Positions 17,741 through 26,852 of a stretch of 64,000 nt of DNA are shown here, piece after piece. The position numbers and the translations under genes are program-made. Within the stretch, counting starts at the first letter, position 1. Every line of letters starts with the position of its first letter. The notes beneath the pieces were generated by a model, which did no database searches, was not told the origin of the DNA, and saw only the letters and a list, made by a program, of their open reading frames with translations. The stretch covers positions 1 to 64,000 of the forward strand of contig CAYYDG010000019.1 in assembly GCA_964470555.1 (NCBI GenBank), in the 5' to 3' direction. This stretch comes from RBC074 sp964470555 (GTDB taxonomy: Bacteria; Acidobacteriota; Blastocatellia; RBC074).

Positions 17741-19957
17741 TTATCTGGTTTCGCTGCTCGAAGAAGCAGCTTTTCTTTTGCCGAACGGCTCTGCCAGAAA
17801 CGCTTTGGCCGATTCCTGAGCGTTGTCGTAATTATTGCCATTGCTGATGGCCTTGTTGTATTCGGTCACGGCGCGTTCGCGTTGGCCGACCATGTCCCAG
17901 CAATTGCCGCTGTAAATGTATGACCAGACCTCAACCCAGTCAGGACGCAAATTGCCATTCAGCGTCTGTTCAAAAGCATCGAGTCCTTTTTTCCAATTCC
18001 GCTGCGCCATGTACAGCAAACCCAGATTGTACCAAGCCCAGGAATTGCCACGATTGAGTTTGATGGCAGCCTGAAATTGCTGTTCCGCTTCGATGTATTC
18101 CTGTTCGCGGAAATGTTCGATGCCGCGACGTACAATGACGCCTTCACGCAAAGTTTCTGAACTGCGCAGCAGTTTGGTGTCCGGATCAACTATCACTTCG
18201 ACCGGATTGCTTTTGGTGATGATGTCGAAATCTACCGAAGTGCCTTTCAGGAAAAGTGTTTGTCGTTCGTTGCCTGCTTCAGTTTTCAGAATGATGTCCA
18301 CCGGCATTTCAAACGTATCCAAATCCTGTTTGATGGTTCCCGGAATTCGGAACATTCCGTCTTTGGTTCTCAGCATGCGATATTCGGCGCGGAATTCGGG
18401 GACGCCGGTCGAATCCACCCATTGGCCGAAGAAAAAGCGCATATCTCGTCCGGCTGCCTTTGACGTGAAATCTTCGAAGTCATCCAGCGTGACATTTTGG
18501 CCGTTGAATTGCGCGTAATAATCGCGCAGCATTTTGTCGAATTTTTCCTCTGTCATCAGTTGCCGCAACATATTCAACACCAACGCGCCCTTGTGAAAGA
18601 CGATGGAGCGAAAGGCCGGAGTCTGATCGTCAAGTTGTTTCGGCGCATTGCGGATCGAAGAGGATTGTTCAAAGGCCAGCGCTTTTTCCAATTCGGCTTG
18701 CAGCGCCTGTTGGAACTGCGATTCGTTTTCTTCCTTTTTCTGGTACATCAACGTGCTGAACTGAGCCAGCCCCTGCGACAGCCAGGTGTCGTCAAACGAT
18801 TTCAAGCCGACGGCTTGTCCCCACCATTGATAAGCGACTTCGCGCGCCAGCTTTTCGTCAATGCCTGACGCCAAAGCGCGCGGTGAAATAAACATAGTGC
18901 CGGGGCCGGAATAGGTCTCCAGCGTGTCTTCGTCTGTTTCCGCGATAATCAGTTTGTTGCCGAATGCGTACCGACCGAATTGAGTCGAATAGAACTCCAG
19001 ATGTTTGCCGACCACGTCCATTGCGTGATCCGCCCACTTTTCGTCGCCCGCTTTGACGTAAAAATCCACTGTAAAACCGCCGAAATTCGCTGTGCGAATC
19101 AGGTATTTGCCTGCGGCAAAGCTGCCCGGCAAGACCGGTTTTGCGCAAACGAAGGAATAGATCGAGAACTCTTCTTTGGTTTTCGCGTCAACCAGCGGGA
19201 CGGCTGCGACAGGTTGTTCGCTGTATCCGGCGACCATAATGTCCTTGGGGACTTTGAGGGTGATTTCGTAAGTTGCGCGGTCGGCGGCGTATTCGTGGAA
19301 TGGGAACCAGCGCGCCGCATAAAACAGGTAAGAACCAGCATCGCCAACGTAAGCCAGTCGCGTGGCAATCGGCCCGCCTTGAGCTGATTCCAGCGCGCCT
19401 TCGTATTCAAAAGCCAGCGTGACAGGTTTCCCGGCAGGAACCACACTGCCCAGATCAACTCGCACGTTCATGTTTTCGCGCGAATCCTGAATGAATTGCA
19501 GATCGGGAACTTCCTGAACGGCGTCCTTGGCAGCGGGCTGAGCGCCTTTTGGCGCAGGTTTCGTCTGTGGCTCTTTGTTTAAGTTGGTTTTTGGAGGATT
19601 GTTTGACTTGGTGTCTGTCACTCTTGCAGCGCCGCGAGCCAAAGTCGGAGCTTGTGACGCCCCCGCCGTTGAACTCGTTGTCGGCGTCGGCGGCGATGCA
19701 GCGTCGGTTCGCACAATGGTTTTAATTGCCAGCGAACCATTCATCTCGAACACGGCTGTGCGCGTGTCTGCTTGCGGGATAAATGTGACTTCGGTTTTGG
19801 CGCGCAGCAATTGTTCGGAAGGAATCAATTCAGCGTCAATTTTGTAATGCTGGACATCAATATCGGCAGTGCCTTTTTGCGCTTTTGCGCCAGGCATTGC
19901 CAAGGTCAACGACAGAGTGGCGATTGCCAACATCCCAAGCAAGAATTTCCTCTTCAT
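17741..19957 (-). CDS. M1 aminopeptidase-like protein lacking the zinc site, with C-terminal TPRs
   Basis: A 738-residue exported protein with the fold order of M1 peptidases: signal peptide (LLGMLAIATLSLTLAMPGA), an N-terminal beta-domain, the central domain, then TPR-like repeats at about 630-720. The family's zinc motif HExxH, which normally reads HELAHQWWGN, appears here as REVAYQWWGQ (about residues 370-380). Both zinc-binding His are replaced. The downstream WLNEGFA has become WLSQGLA, which loses the third ligand Glu. The exopeptidase GAMEN-like motif also reads YSGPGTM. It is therefore very probably not a peptidase and may act as a binding or scaffold protein. A Pro/Ala/Lys-rich insert lies at about 85-145. 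Confidence 0.8.
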   Translation of the reverse strand: MKRKFLLGMLAIATLSLTLAMPGAKAQKGTADIDVQHYKIDAELIPSEQLLRAKTEVTFIPQADTRTAVFEMNGSLAIKTIVRTDAASPPTPTTSSTAGASQAPTLARGAARVTDTKSNNPPKTNLNKEPQTKPAPKGAQPAAKDAVQEVPDLQFIQDSRENMNVRVDLGSVVPAGKPVTLAFEYEGALESAQGGPIATRLAYVGDAGSYLFYAARWFPFHEYAADRATYEITLKVPKDIMVAGYSEQPVAAVPLVDAKTKEEFSIYSFVCAKPVLPGSFAAGKYLIRTANFGGFTVDFYVKAGDEKWADHAMDVVGKHLEFYSTQFGRYAFGNKLIIAETDEDTLETYSGPGTMFISPRALASGIDEKLAREVAYQWWGQAVGLKSFDDTWLSQGLAQFSTLMYQKKEENESQFQQALQAELEKALAFEQSSSIRNAPKQLDDQTPAFRSIVFHKGALVLNMLRQLMTEEKFDKMLRDYYAQFNGQNVTLDDFEDFTSKAAGRDMRFFFGQWVDSTGVPEFRAEYRMLRTKDGMFRIPGTIKQDLDTFEMPVDIILKTEAGNERQTLFLKGTSVDFDIITKSNPVEVIVDPDTKLLRSSETLREGVIVRRGIEHFREQEYIEAEQQFQAAIKLNRGNSWAWYNLGLLYMAQRNWKKGLDAFEQTLNGNLRPDWVEVWSYIYSGNCWDMVGQRERAVTEYNKAISNGNNYDNAQESAKAFLAEPFGKRKAASSSSETR

Positions 19958-20193
19958 CTCCTCGTCCCCATTTGTTAGATGTGATCGTTGTACTGCTTTT
20001 TTGCGCGCCGGGAGTATAACAACCTCCGCCCGCTTTTTGAATCTTCACTGCCTGCCTGAACGCTTGTGATGTAAGAACTTGCAAATTGGTGACAGATTGC
20101 AGGTTGCAGGCGAGTGGAACAATCTGGCAAAGATATTAGCCGGAAAACCAATCATTTCTTTGTGGCATAATCTGTCGCGCGTGAGGCGGCGAG

Positions 20194-20754
20194 ATGAAAC
20201 ACCTGCTGAAGTTTTACCGATATATGTTCAATTGGGAGAATTACCTGCTACTGGCCAGGACTATTCAGGCTGCGCGTCTGGTCAAACAGGTTTTACCGGA
20301 ACAGTCTTTATCTCCGCATTTTGCTTCAGCATTGTCAGTGGTTGACGGAATGTATTTGCCAAAACAAGCTGGTTGGAACATCTCCGATGATCGAAAGATC
20401 GCGCGTTTCGCCGCGTTTGTGACGAACGTTCCCACCGAGTGGGGCAAATGCGTGCAGCAATCACTGATCGTGTATCGGTTGCTTAATGGGTATGGCGTTC
20501 CGGCCAAAATTTGTTTCGGCGTCAGCCGCAATCCGAACTCAACCGATGGGCATGCCTGGGTCGTTAAATTGGGCGAGCCGGAACGACCGTTTGCCGAATC
20601 TGTAAACCCACACGAACGATTCACCTTGGTTTATGTTTCGCCGCTGCCGGGTGGAGAAACGGTTGCCTCGTCGGAAGAGCGCGCTGTGCTAGAATCCGCT
20701 CGCGTCAGCAAAACAACACAAGAACATCCAGCGCTTATTGACGACAAATTTTGA
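20194..20754 (+). CDS. Lasso peptide B2-like transglutaminase-superfamily protein
   Basis: A 186-residue protein of the Transglut_core3 family, which includes the B2 leader peptidase of lasso peptide biosynthesis. The catalytic Cys lies at residue 86 (EWGKCVQQSLIVYRLL) and the His at 120 (TDGHAWVVKLG). The stretch between them (NGYGVPAKICFGVSRNP) is the usual strand pair. The N-terminal helix (YLLLARTIQAARLVKQVLP) also fits B2 proteins. No asparagine synthase-like C protein, B1/RRE protein or precursor is recognised nearby, so either the partner genes are elsewhere or the protein has another role. It lies 27 bases upstream of malQ and may share its transcript. Confidence 0.72.
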   Translation: MKHLLKFYRYMFNWENYLLLARTIQAARLVKQVLPEQSLSPHFASALSVVDGMYLPKQAGWNISDDRKIARFAAFVTNVPTEWGKCVQQSLIVYRLLNGYGVPAKICFGVSRNPNSTDGHAWVVKLGEPERPFAESVNPHERFTLVYVSPLPGGETVASSEERAVLESARVSKTTQEHPALIDDKF

Positions 20755-20781
20755 TTCAAGTTTGAGGGAGACCGCGAACGA

Positions 20782-22356
20782 ATGAGTTTTACCAGAGCCA
20801 GCGGGATATTGTTGCATCCGACTTCCTTGCCCGGAGGATTTGGCATAGGCGATCTGGGACAAGCCGCCCATGACTTTGTAGACTTTCTGGAAGAGACAGG
20901 ACAAGGTTTATGGCAAGTCCTGCCTCTTGGGCCAACCGGATACGGCGATTCTCCTTACCAATGTTTTTCGGCCTTTGCGGGAAACCCGCTGTTGATTTGC
21001 CTGGAACCATTGACTGAGAGCGGTTTTCTGGCGCAATCGGATTTGATTGCTGCTTCGGGGCTTTCCGCTGAAGCAGTTGATTACGGCGCTGTCATTGAAT
21101 TGAAAACTCGTTTGTTGACCAAAGCACACGCCTCATTCGTTGAACTTGCCGGCGAAGACGCCAAAGCCGATTACCTGAAATTTACTGAACAGGCCGCCTG
21201 GTGGTTGGAAGATTACGCGACGTTCCGCGCGATCAAAGACGATCACAGCGGCCAGGAATGGACGAAGTGGGAACCATATCTGCGCGATCGTGAAGACAAG
21301 GCGCTTCATTTTTTCAGGGAAAATCATGCGGTTGAAATCAGTCGCCATAAATTCTGGCAGTATCTGTTTTTCAAGCAATGGATGGCGCTGGCGGCTTATG
21401 CCAACGGCAAAGGCGTCAGAATCATCGGAGACATTCCGATTTTCGTCGCTCACGATTCGGCGGATGTCTGGGCTAACCCGCAGCTTTTTTATCTGGACAA
21501 GCAAGGCAATCCGACTTCGGTTGCCGGAGTTCCGCCTGATTATTTCAGTGAAACCGGGCAGTTGTGGGGCAATCCGCTGTACCGCTGGGAGCTAATGGCC
21601 AAGGACGGCTATCAATGGTGGCTCAAACGCATTCGCGCCGCTTTGTCGCTGGTGGACATTGTCCGGCTGGATCATTTTCGAGGCTTTGAAAAGTTTTGGG
21701 CGGTTCCGGCAACTGAAACGACAGCCGTCAATGGAACGTGGGAACTTGGGCCGGGCGCGAGTTTGTTTACTGCCATCAAAAACGCTTTTGCCGACGAAAC
21801 CGGAGAATTGCCGATCATTGCCGAAGATTTGGGGTTGATTACGCCGGAAGTGGATGCGTTGCGCGAGCAATTCAATTTTCCCGGAATGCGCGTGTTGCAA
21901 TTTTCATTTGGCGCTGACCCTGATGCCGACAAGTTGAAACCATATAACTTCGCCCGAAATTCAGTTGTCTACACGGGCACGCACGACAACGACACGACGC
22001 TTGGTTGGTTTTCGACGCAAGAAGGCAAGACGTCCGACAGCGAAGCCAAACTGACCGATCAGGAATTTGCGATCAAATATCTTGGCTCTGACGGCAAGGA
22101 ATTGCATTGGGACTTTATACGGTTGGCGCTGGCATCGGTTGCCGATACGGCGATCATTCCGCTTCAGGATGTTCTGGGTTGTGGCAGCGAAGCCCGAATG
22201 AACACTCCGGCGCGCGAAAGCGGAAATTGGAGTTGGCGGTTTCGCGCAGAACAGTTGACGCAGCAACTTCGTCAGCGACTGGCGGAACTGACTGAAATTT
22301 ATGGACGCAATCGCGCGCGATTGCCAATGACGACTGAAAGCATTGACGAAGCATGA
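20782..22356 (+). CDS. malQ: 4-alpha-glucanotransferase
   Basis: A 524-residue GH77 amylomaltase that transfers maltosyl units between glucans in glycogen and maltodextrin metabolism. The N-terminus shows the family's SGILLHPTSLPGGFGIGDLG and GLWQVLPLGPTGYGDSPYQ. The nucleophile Asp lies in VDIVRLDHFRGFEKFW (about residue 295), the acid/base Glu in LPIIAEDLGLITPEVD (about 340), and the stabilising Asp in YTGTHDNDTTLGW (about 395). Length is normal. The ATG at 20782 has a GAGGGAG ribosome site. It overlaps the following VWA gene by 4 bases (ATGA), an odd pairing that suggests shared expression more than shared pathway. Confidence 0.96.
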   Translation: MSFTRASGILLHPTSLPGGFGIGDLGQAAHDFVDFLEETGQGLWQVLPLGPTGYGDSPYQCFSAFAGNPLLICLEPLTESGFLAQSDLIAASGLSAEAVDYGAVIELKTRLLTKAHASFVELAGEDAKADYLKFTEQAAWWLEDYATFRAIKDDHSGQEWTKWEPYLRDREDKALHFFRENHAVEISRHKFWQYLFFKQWMALAAYANGKGVRIIGDIPIFVAHDSADVWANPQLFYLDKQGNPTSVAGVPPDYFSETGQLWGNPLYRWELMAKDGYQWWLKRIRAALSLVDIVRLDHFRGFEKFWAVPATETTAVNGTWELGPGASLFTAIKNAFADETGELPIIAEDLGLITPEVDALREQFNFPGMRVLQFSFGADPDADKLKPYNFARNSVVYTGTHDNDTTLGWFSTQEGKTSDSEAKLTDQEFAIKYLGSDGKELHWDFIRLALASVADTAIIPLQDVLGCGSEARMNTPARESGNWSWRFRAEQLTQQLRQRLAELTEIYGRNRARLPMTTESIDEA

Positions 22357-23360
22357 GCCTGCCTGGAAAAACAATCTGGCTGTGTCTGACAATGCTGGCT
22401 CTGGCCGCAACGCCTGTGATCGCCCAGGAACCGCCAACAGCGCCGACTTCGGAAATCGTCAAGATCAATACAGACCTGGTGGTGCTGGACGCTCAAGTGC
22501 TGCGAAAAAAAGACGGCAAAGTAATCAGCACGTTGAGCCGGGATGATTTTGTTTTGCTCGAAGACGGCGTGAAGCAGGATGTGGTTCATTTCAGCCAGGA
22601 TCGGTTGCCGCTTTCGATTTTGCTGCTGCTCGATCTGAGCGCCAGCGTGCGACCTGTGATTCAGGAAATACGCAACGGAGCCTTGCAGGCCTTGCAGCAT
22701 CTGCGACCGGAAGACGAAGTCGCGTTGATGACCTTTGCCGATCAAACACGTCTGTTGCAGGGGTTCACGCGCGACCGAAAAAAGATCGTTGACCAGATCG
22801 GGAAAACTTTGGAAACGTCGTTTGTCGGCGTCGGCACTTCGATTCATACCGCGCTGAGCGAAGCGGTTTTGCAGATGGATAACGCCAACGACCGGTTGAG
22901 CCGCCGCGTCATCATCGTCGTCACCGATAACATCGCCACCATGCACAGTTTCACAAAGCCGACCGTCTCTGACGTCAACGAACGGTTGCTGGAACACAAC
23001 GCAGTGGTTTGCGGGTTGACAGTCGGCGGAGTAAATTCCAGAACATTGAAGATGTTCATGCGCGGGCGAGCTGAAAAATACAACTGGACCGTTCGCGTAG
23101 ATGATTTTGCCGAATCTACGGGCGGGGAAGTGCTGATTGCCGATACATTGAACGTCAATCAGCGGTTGGCGGATTTGATCAGCCATTTGCGAATTCGATA
23201 CAGCATTGGTTACACCCCGGCCAACAACACGCGCGACGGACGCTTTCGCCGGGTCAGCTTGTCCTTAACCAATGAAGCGACGAAACGCGAAGGGGAAATG
23301 ACCGTCAAAACTCGACAAGGATATTTTGCTCGCGAAAAACACCCTGCGGCGAAACCATGA
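22353..23360 (+). CDS. Exported VWA-domain protein (acidobacterial VWFA-related type)
   Basis: A 335-residue protein with a signal peptide (IWLCLTMLALAATPVIAQ) and one von Willebrand A domain at about residues 85-290. The MIDAS motif is DLSASV in ILLLLDLSASVRPV, with a later VIIVVTDNIATMHSF strand. The N-terminal FVLLEDGVKQDVVHFSQDR and the C-terminal YSIGYTPANNTRDGRFRRV segments are what define the acidobacterial VWFA-related group, so this gene supports the taxonomic call. It probably binds metal and partner proteins outside the cytoplasm. It is coupled to malQ through a 4-base overlap. Confidence 0.88.
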   Translation: MSLPGKTIWLCLTMLALAATPVIAQEPPTAPTSEIVKINTDLVVLDAQVLRKKDGKVISTLSRDDFVLLEDGVKQDVVHFSQDRLPLSILLLLDLSASVRPVIQEIRNGALQALQHLRPEDEVALMTFADQTRLLQGFTRDRKKIVDQIGKTLETSFVGVGTSIHTALSEAVLQMDNANDRLSRRVIIVVTDNIATMHSFTKPTVSDVNERLLEHNAVVCGLTVGGVNSRTLKMFMRGRAEKYNWTVRVDDFAESTGGEVLIADTLNVNQRLADLISHLRIRYSIGYTPANNTRDGRFRRVSLSLTNEATKREGEMTVKTRQGYFAREKHPAAKP

Positions 23361-23584
23361 AGCGGCAAGTAGTTTGAGTTGAAAAAGCCATTTCCTTGAC
23401 ACCTCAGAGAGCCGCATGCAATCCTCTGCGACTTTGAAGGGTACTGATAACTACGCTGACGCAATCAATACATCTCAAAGAACCCCGAAACCTGATGCGG
23501 AACGCCCTGAATGGGACTGTTTTCCGCGCACCGGGCAAGCTTTTGCTGGCTTGCTTTATTCAACCTGCTGAGGAGGCTTTTTAA

Positions 23585-24739
23585 GTGAAACAACACGGAA
23601 GTTTTTTGTTTACCTCTGAATCCGTGACAGAGGGGCACCCTGACAAAATCTGCGATCAAATATCGGATGCGATTCTGGATGCAGTCCTGGCCGAAGACCC
23701 AAAAGGCCGCGTGGCCTGTGAAACGCTGGCGACAACCGGCTTGATCGTCATCAGCGGCGAAATCACCACCACAGCGCGAGTGGATTATCAAAAAGTCGCG
23801 CGCGAAGCCGTTCGCAAAATCGGATACGACCGCGCCAAGTATGGTTTCGATTGCGACACCTGCGCGGTTATCAACGCCATCAACACGCAATCGCCCGACA
23901 TTGCCATGGGCGTGGACACCGGCGGCGCCGGCGACCAGGGATTGATGTTCGGCTATGCTTCGAACGAAACGCCGGAATTGATGCCGCTGCCGATTCAATT
24001 GGCGCATCAACTGGTTCGCAAACTCAGCGATGTTCGGCGCGATGGCACGCTGCCGTATTTGCGCGCTGACGGCAAATCCCAGGTGACGGTGGAATACAAG
24101 GACGGCAAACCGGTTCGCGTGGACGCCATTGTGATCTCTTCGCAACACGGCCCCGATGCCACCACTGAACAAATTCGTGAAGACGTGATTGACCACGTCA
24201 TCAAACCCACCATCCCGGCAAACCTGTTGGACGCCAACACCAAAATTTACGTCAACCCGACCGGACGGTTCGTCACCGGAGGCCCGCAAGGCGACACCGG
24301 ACTGACCGGACGCAAGATCATCGTTGACACTTACGGCGGCGCGGCTCCGCACGGCGGCGGCGCGTTTTCCGGCAAAGACCCGACAAAGGTTGATCGTTCG
24401 GCTTGTTACATGGCTCGCTACATCGCCAAGAACATTGTGGCCGCAGGCATCGCAGATCGTTGCCAGGTGCAACTGGCTTATGCCATCGGCGTTGCCGAAC
24501 CGGTTTCGGTCTACGTGGATTGTTATGGCACTTCGAAAATTGACGAAGGCAAGCTGGCGGAAATCGTTCGCGCCAATTTCAATCTGACGCCGAAAGGCAT
24601 CATTGAAACGCTGGATTTGCGCCGCCCGATTTATCAGCAAACCGCTGCGTTTGGCCATTTCGGTCGCAGCGAAGATGGTTTTAGCTGGGAAAACACGGAC
24701 AAGGCCGCCAAGCTGCGTTCTGACGCCGGGCTGAGCTAA
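23585..24739 (+). CDS. metK: S-adenosylmethionine synthetase
   Basis: A 384-residue methionine adenosyltransferase, which makes S-adenosylmethionine from ATP and methionine. Conserved motifs are TEGHPDKICDQISDAILD at the N-terminus, GAGDQGLMFGYASNETPE, and the P-loop-like GGGAFSGKDPTKVDRS. Length is normal. The start is a GTG with a strong GAGGAGG ribosome site 9 bases upstream. The 225-base leader holds a small hairpin (gcaagc ... gcttgc) shortly before that site; I could not fit any known SAM riboswitch consensus to it. The neighbour ahcY belongs to the same methyl cycle, so co-regulation is likely. Confidence 0.97.
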   Translation: MKQHGSFLFTSESVTEGHPDKICDQISDAILDAVLAEDPKGRVACETLATTGLIVISGEITTTARVDYQKVAREAVRKIGYDRAKYGFDCDTCAVINAINTQSPDIAMGVDTGGAGDQGLMFGYASNETPELMPLPIQLAHQLVRKLSDVRRDGTLPYLRADGKSQVTVEYKDGKPVRVDAIVISSQHGPDATTEQIREDVIDHVIKPTIPANLLDANTKIYVNPTGRFVTGGPQGDTGLTGRKIIVDTYGGAAPHGGGAFSGKDPTKVDRSACYMARYIAKNIVAAGIADRCQVQLAYAIGVAEPVSVYVDCYGTSKIDEGKLAEIVRANFNLTPKGIIETLDLRRPIYQQTAAFGHFGRSEDGFSWENTDKAAKLRSDAGLS

Positions 24740-24746
24740 AAATCAT

Positions 24747-24815
24747 GCTCGTAGTCCCGCCTTCAGCCGGAATGCTTTCAATCAAGACATTCCGCCTGAA
24801 GGCGGGATTACGAGC
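24747..24815. repeat. Long inverted repeat/terminator-like hairpin between metK and ahcY
   Basis: Two 28-base arms (24747-24774 and 24788-24815) match in 26 of 28 positions, with one of the two mismatches a G-U pair in RNA. The loop is 13 bases and a run of six T follows. It could work as a strong intrinsic terminator or attenuator after metK. It is also GC-rich and palindromic like the other REP-like elements here. The ahcY frame is open through it, but the ribosome site places the true ahcY start after it. Confidence 0.8.
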
Positions 24816-24837
24816 TTTTTTCAATAGGGAGTACAAA

Positions 24838-26100
24838 GTGGAAGTACGTTGTGAAATCAAAGACATCGGCCTGGCCGATGACGGAAAAAAGCGAATTGAA
24901 TGGGCAGAACGTGAAATGCCTGTGTTGCGAATGATCCGCGAACGGTTCGAGAAAGAAAAACCGCTGGAAGGATTGCGCATGGTGGCTTGCGCTCACGTGA
25001 CGACGGAAACGGCGAATCTGGCGCGCGCATTTGCCGCCGCCGGAGCCGACGCTGTGTTGATTGCGTCCAATCCGCTCAGCACACAGGACGACGTGGCCGC
25101 CGCGCTGGTCAAACATTACGGAATTTCGGTTTACGCCATCAAGGGCGAATCCACAGACACTTACAGCAAACACGTTCGCATCGCGCTGGATCACAAACCG
25201 CAATTGATTATTGACGACGGTTCGGACGTGGTGGCGACGATGGTGCAGGAACGCCCCGAACTCATCAAAGACATCATCGGCACGACCGAAGAAACCACCA
25301 CCGGCATCGTTCGCCTGAAAGCGATGATGAAAGACGGCGTGTTGACCTTTCCGGCCATTGCCGTCAACGACGCCCAGACCAAACACTTTTTCGACAATCG
25401 TTACGGCACAGGCCAGAGCACGCTGGACGGCGTGATTCGCGCGACCAACATTTTGCTGGCTGGCAAAAACCTGGTCGTGGTCGGTTACGGATGGTGCGGC
25501 AAAGGCGTGGCGATGCGCGCCAGAGGAATGGGCGCCAACGTCATCGTCACCGAAGTCAATCCGATCAAAGCTCTGGAAGCCGTGATGGACGGTTTCCGCG
25601 TCTTGCAGATCAATGAAGCGGCTCCGCTGGCCGACATAGTCATTACAGTCACTGGCAACCGCCACGTCGTAGACACTCCGCATTTCCAGAAAATGAAGAG
25701 TGGCGCGATTGTCTGCAATTCCGGCCACTTCGATCTGGAATTGAATCTGGTCGGATTGAAATCCATTTCGACTGAGGTGAAAACGCTGCGGCCTTTTGTC
25801 GAAGAATACTCGCGCAAGGACGGCGGCAGCATCATTGTGCTGGGCGAAGGCCGATTGATTAACCTGGCCTCTGCCGAAGGACATCCGGCCAGCGTCATGG
25901 ACATGAGTTTCGCCAACCAGGCGTTGTCGGCTGAATATCTGGTCAAACACAAAGGCAAGCTCGAAGCCAGGATTCACGTTCTGCCCGAAGAAGTGGACAA
26001 CGAAATCGCCAGCCTGAAACTTGCGGCGATGAACGTTGCCCTGGATGAATTGACGCCGGAAATGGTCGAGTACATGAACAGTTGGCAATCGGGAACTTAA
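24838..26100 (+). CDS. ahcY: Adenosylhomocysteinase
   Basis: A 420-residue S-adenosylhomocysteine hydrolase, which splits SAH to adenosine and homocysteine and so relieves inhibition of methyltransferases. Motifs are ASNPLSTQDDVAAAL, the substrate-site TEETTTGIVRLKAM, the NAD-binding GYGWCGKGVAMRARGMGA, and the C-terminal EGRLINLASAEGHPASVMD. I placed the start at the GTG 24838, with AGGGAG upstream and a product beginning VEVRCEIKDIGLADDG. The frame is open 31 codons further upstream, but those codons lie in a palindromic hairpin. It follows metK directly and completes two steps of the activated methyl cycle. Confidence 0.96.
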   Translation: MEVRCEIKDIGLADDGKKRIEWAEREMPVLRMIRERFEKEKPLEGLRMVACAHVTTETANLARAFAAAGADAVLIASNPLSTQDDVAAALVKHYGISVYAIKGESTDTYSKHVRIALDHKPQLIIDDGSDVVATMVQERPELIKDIIGTTEETTTGIVRLKAMMKDGVLTFPAIAVNDAQTKHFFDNRYGTGQSTLDGVIRATNILLAGKNLVVVGYGWCGKGVAMRARGMGANVIVTEVNPIKALEAVMDGFRVLQINEAAPLADIVITVTGNRHVVDTPHFQKMKSGAIVCNSGHFDLELNLVGLKSISTEVKTLRPFVEEYSRKDGGSIIVLGEGRLINLASAEGHPASVMDMSFANQALSAEYLVKHKGKLEARIHVLPEEVDNEIASLKLAAMNVALDELTPEMVEYMNSWQSGT

Positions 26101-26193
26101 TCAGCCTCTGATGTAAAACATCGGCAGCCTGTGCAGCCACTCGGTAAAACAGGCAGTGTCAATTCATTATCGTCTCAAACGCACCGCCCGATT

Positions 26194-26231
26194 ATGGGGC
26201 AAGCCGCCAGCTTGCCCCATTGTTTTTTGGA
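26194..26231 (+). terminator. Intrinsic terminator after ahcY
   Basis: Perfect 11-bp arms ATGGGGCAAGC and GCTTGCCCCAT around a 5-base loop, followed by TGTTTTTTGG. It lies 94 bases after the ahcY stop and separates the methyl-cycle genes from the CRISPR locus. Confidence 0.75.
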
Positions 26232-26852
26232 GCGCTGCGACTTGTCGTAGCTTTCGTTGAGCTTGCCTCGTGGAGGCTCACGCTGGTTGCTACAGCCGGA
26301 TGCCACGAGCTTGTTCTGACTCAAGCCAATCGAGCCGTCAGCCCTGTAGTTTTGATTGGCCGAGCCGCTCAATTACTGGCCAACCCGTATTCGGAATCTG
26401 TAAGAAACACTTGAAGAGCTTCAGCGCCTGTTTCATCGCTTCCACCTTCACAAAAAAGCGCCTGACACTTTCTGACAGCAAAGTCAGATATTTTTTTTCG
26501 CGCCAGCGCAAAGAAAATTAGTGACAAGCCAGACTTCCTAATCTAGTATGCGCCAAAATTTCTCAGGCGCTTCAGACCGTATGCCCTGAAATTCTACTTG
26601 GTTTGAAGACCTCCAAATGCATTTCGCGAAGCCCGCAAGCTTGTATTCCGCGCCCTTCGCCCTTTGGGTGTTGAACAGATCGAAGACATGTCCCCATCTG
26701 CTCAGCCCATCAGCCGCGCCCCGAACATCGCCCTTGAAAATTCATGGCAAGCTTGCTGTAGCAGCCTGCCGAGACCGATTTTCCGTATGATGCCGCTTCG
26801 ATAGCGCAAGGAAATACTTCGTTGTGGAGGAATGAACAGGAGATTTACAGTT
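26232..26852. other. Non-coding stretch upstream of the CRISPR-Cas operon
   Basis: About 620 bases with no convincing gene. A copy of a dispersed repeat overlaps its left edge at 26229-26254; it matches, inverted, the tandem repeat at 36625-36650 in 24 of 26 positions. The rest is of mixed composition, with AT-rich patches near 26480-26530. The promoter of the cas operon should lie in the right part. I could not pick out a -35/-10 pair with confidence. Confidence 0.5.

Noticed and set aside
23361..23584. SAM riboswitch in the metK leader
   Set aside because: I looked for the known SAM and SAH riboswitch consensus patterns in front of metK and ahcY and could not fit any of them. Only small hairpins were found. 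A covariance search would settle it.
23465..24658. Open frame of 397 codons on the minus strand over metK
   Set aside because: It is a shadow of metK. The plus-strand product is a textbook MetK and the minus-strand product has no recognisable pattern.
24808..26088. Open frame of 426 codons on the minus strand over ahcY
   Set aside because: It is a shadow of ahcY, caused by the codon bias of the real gene.
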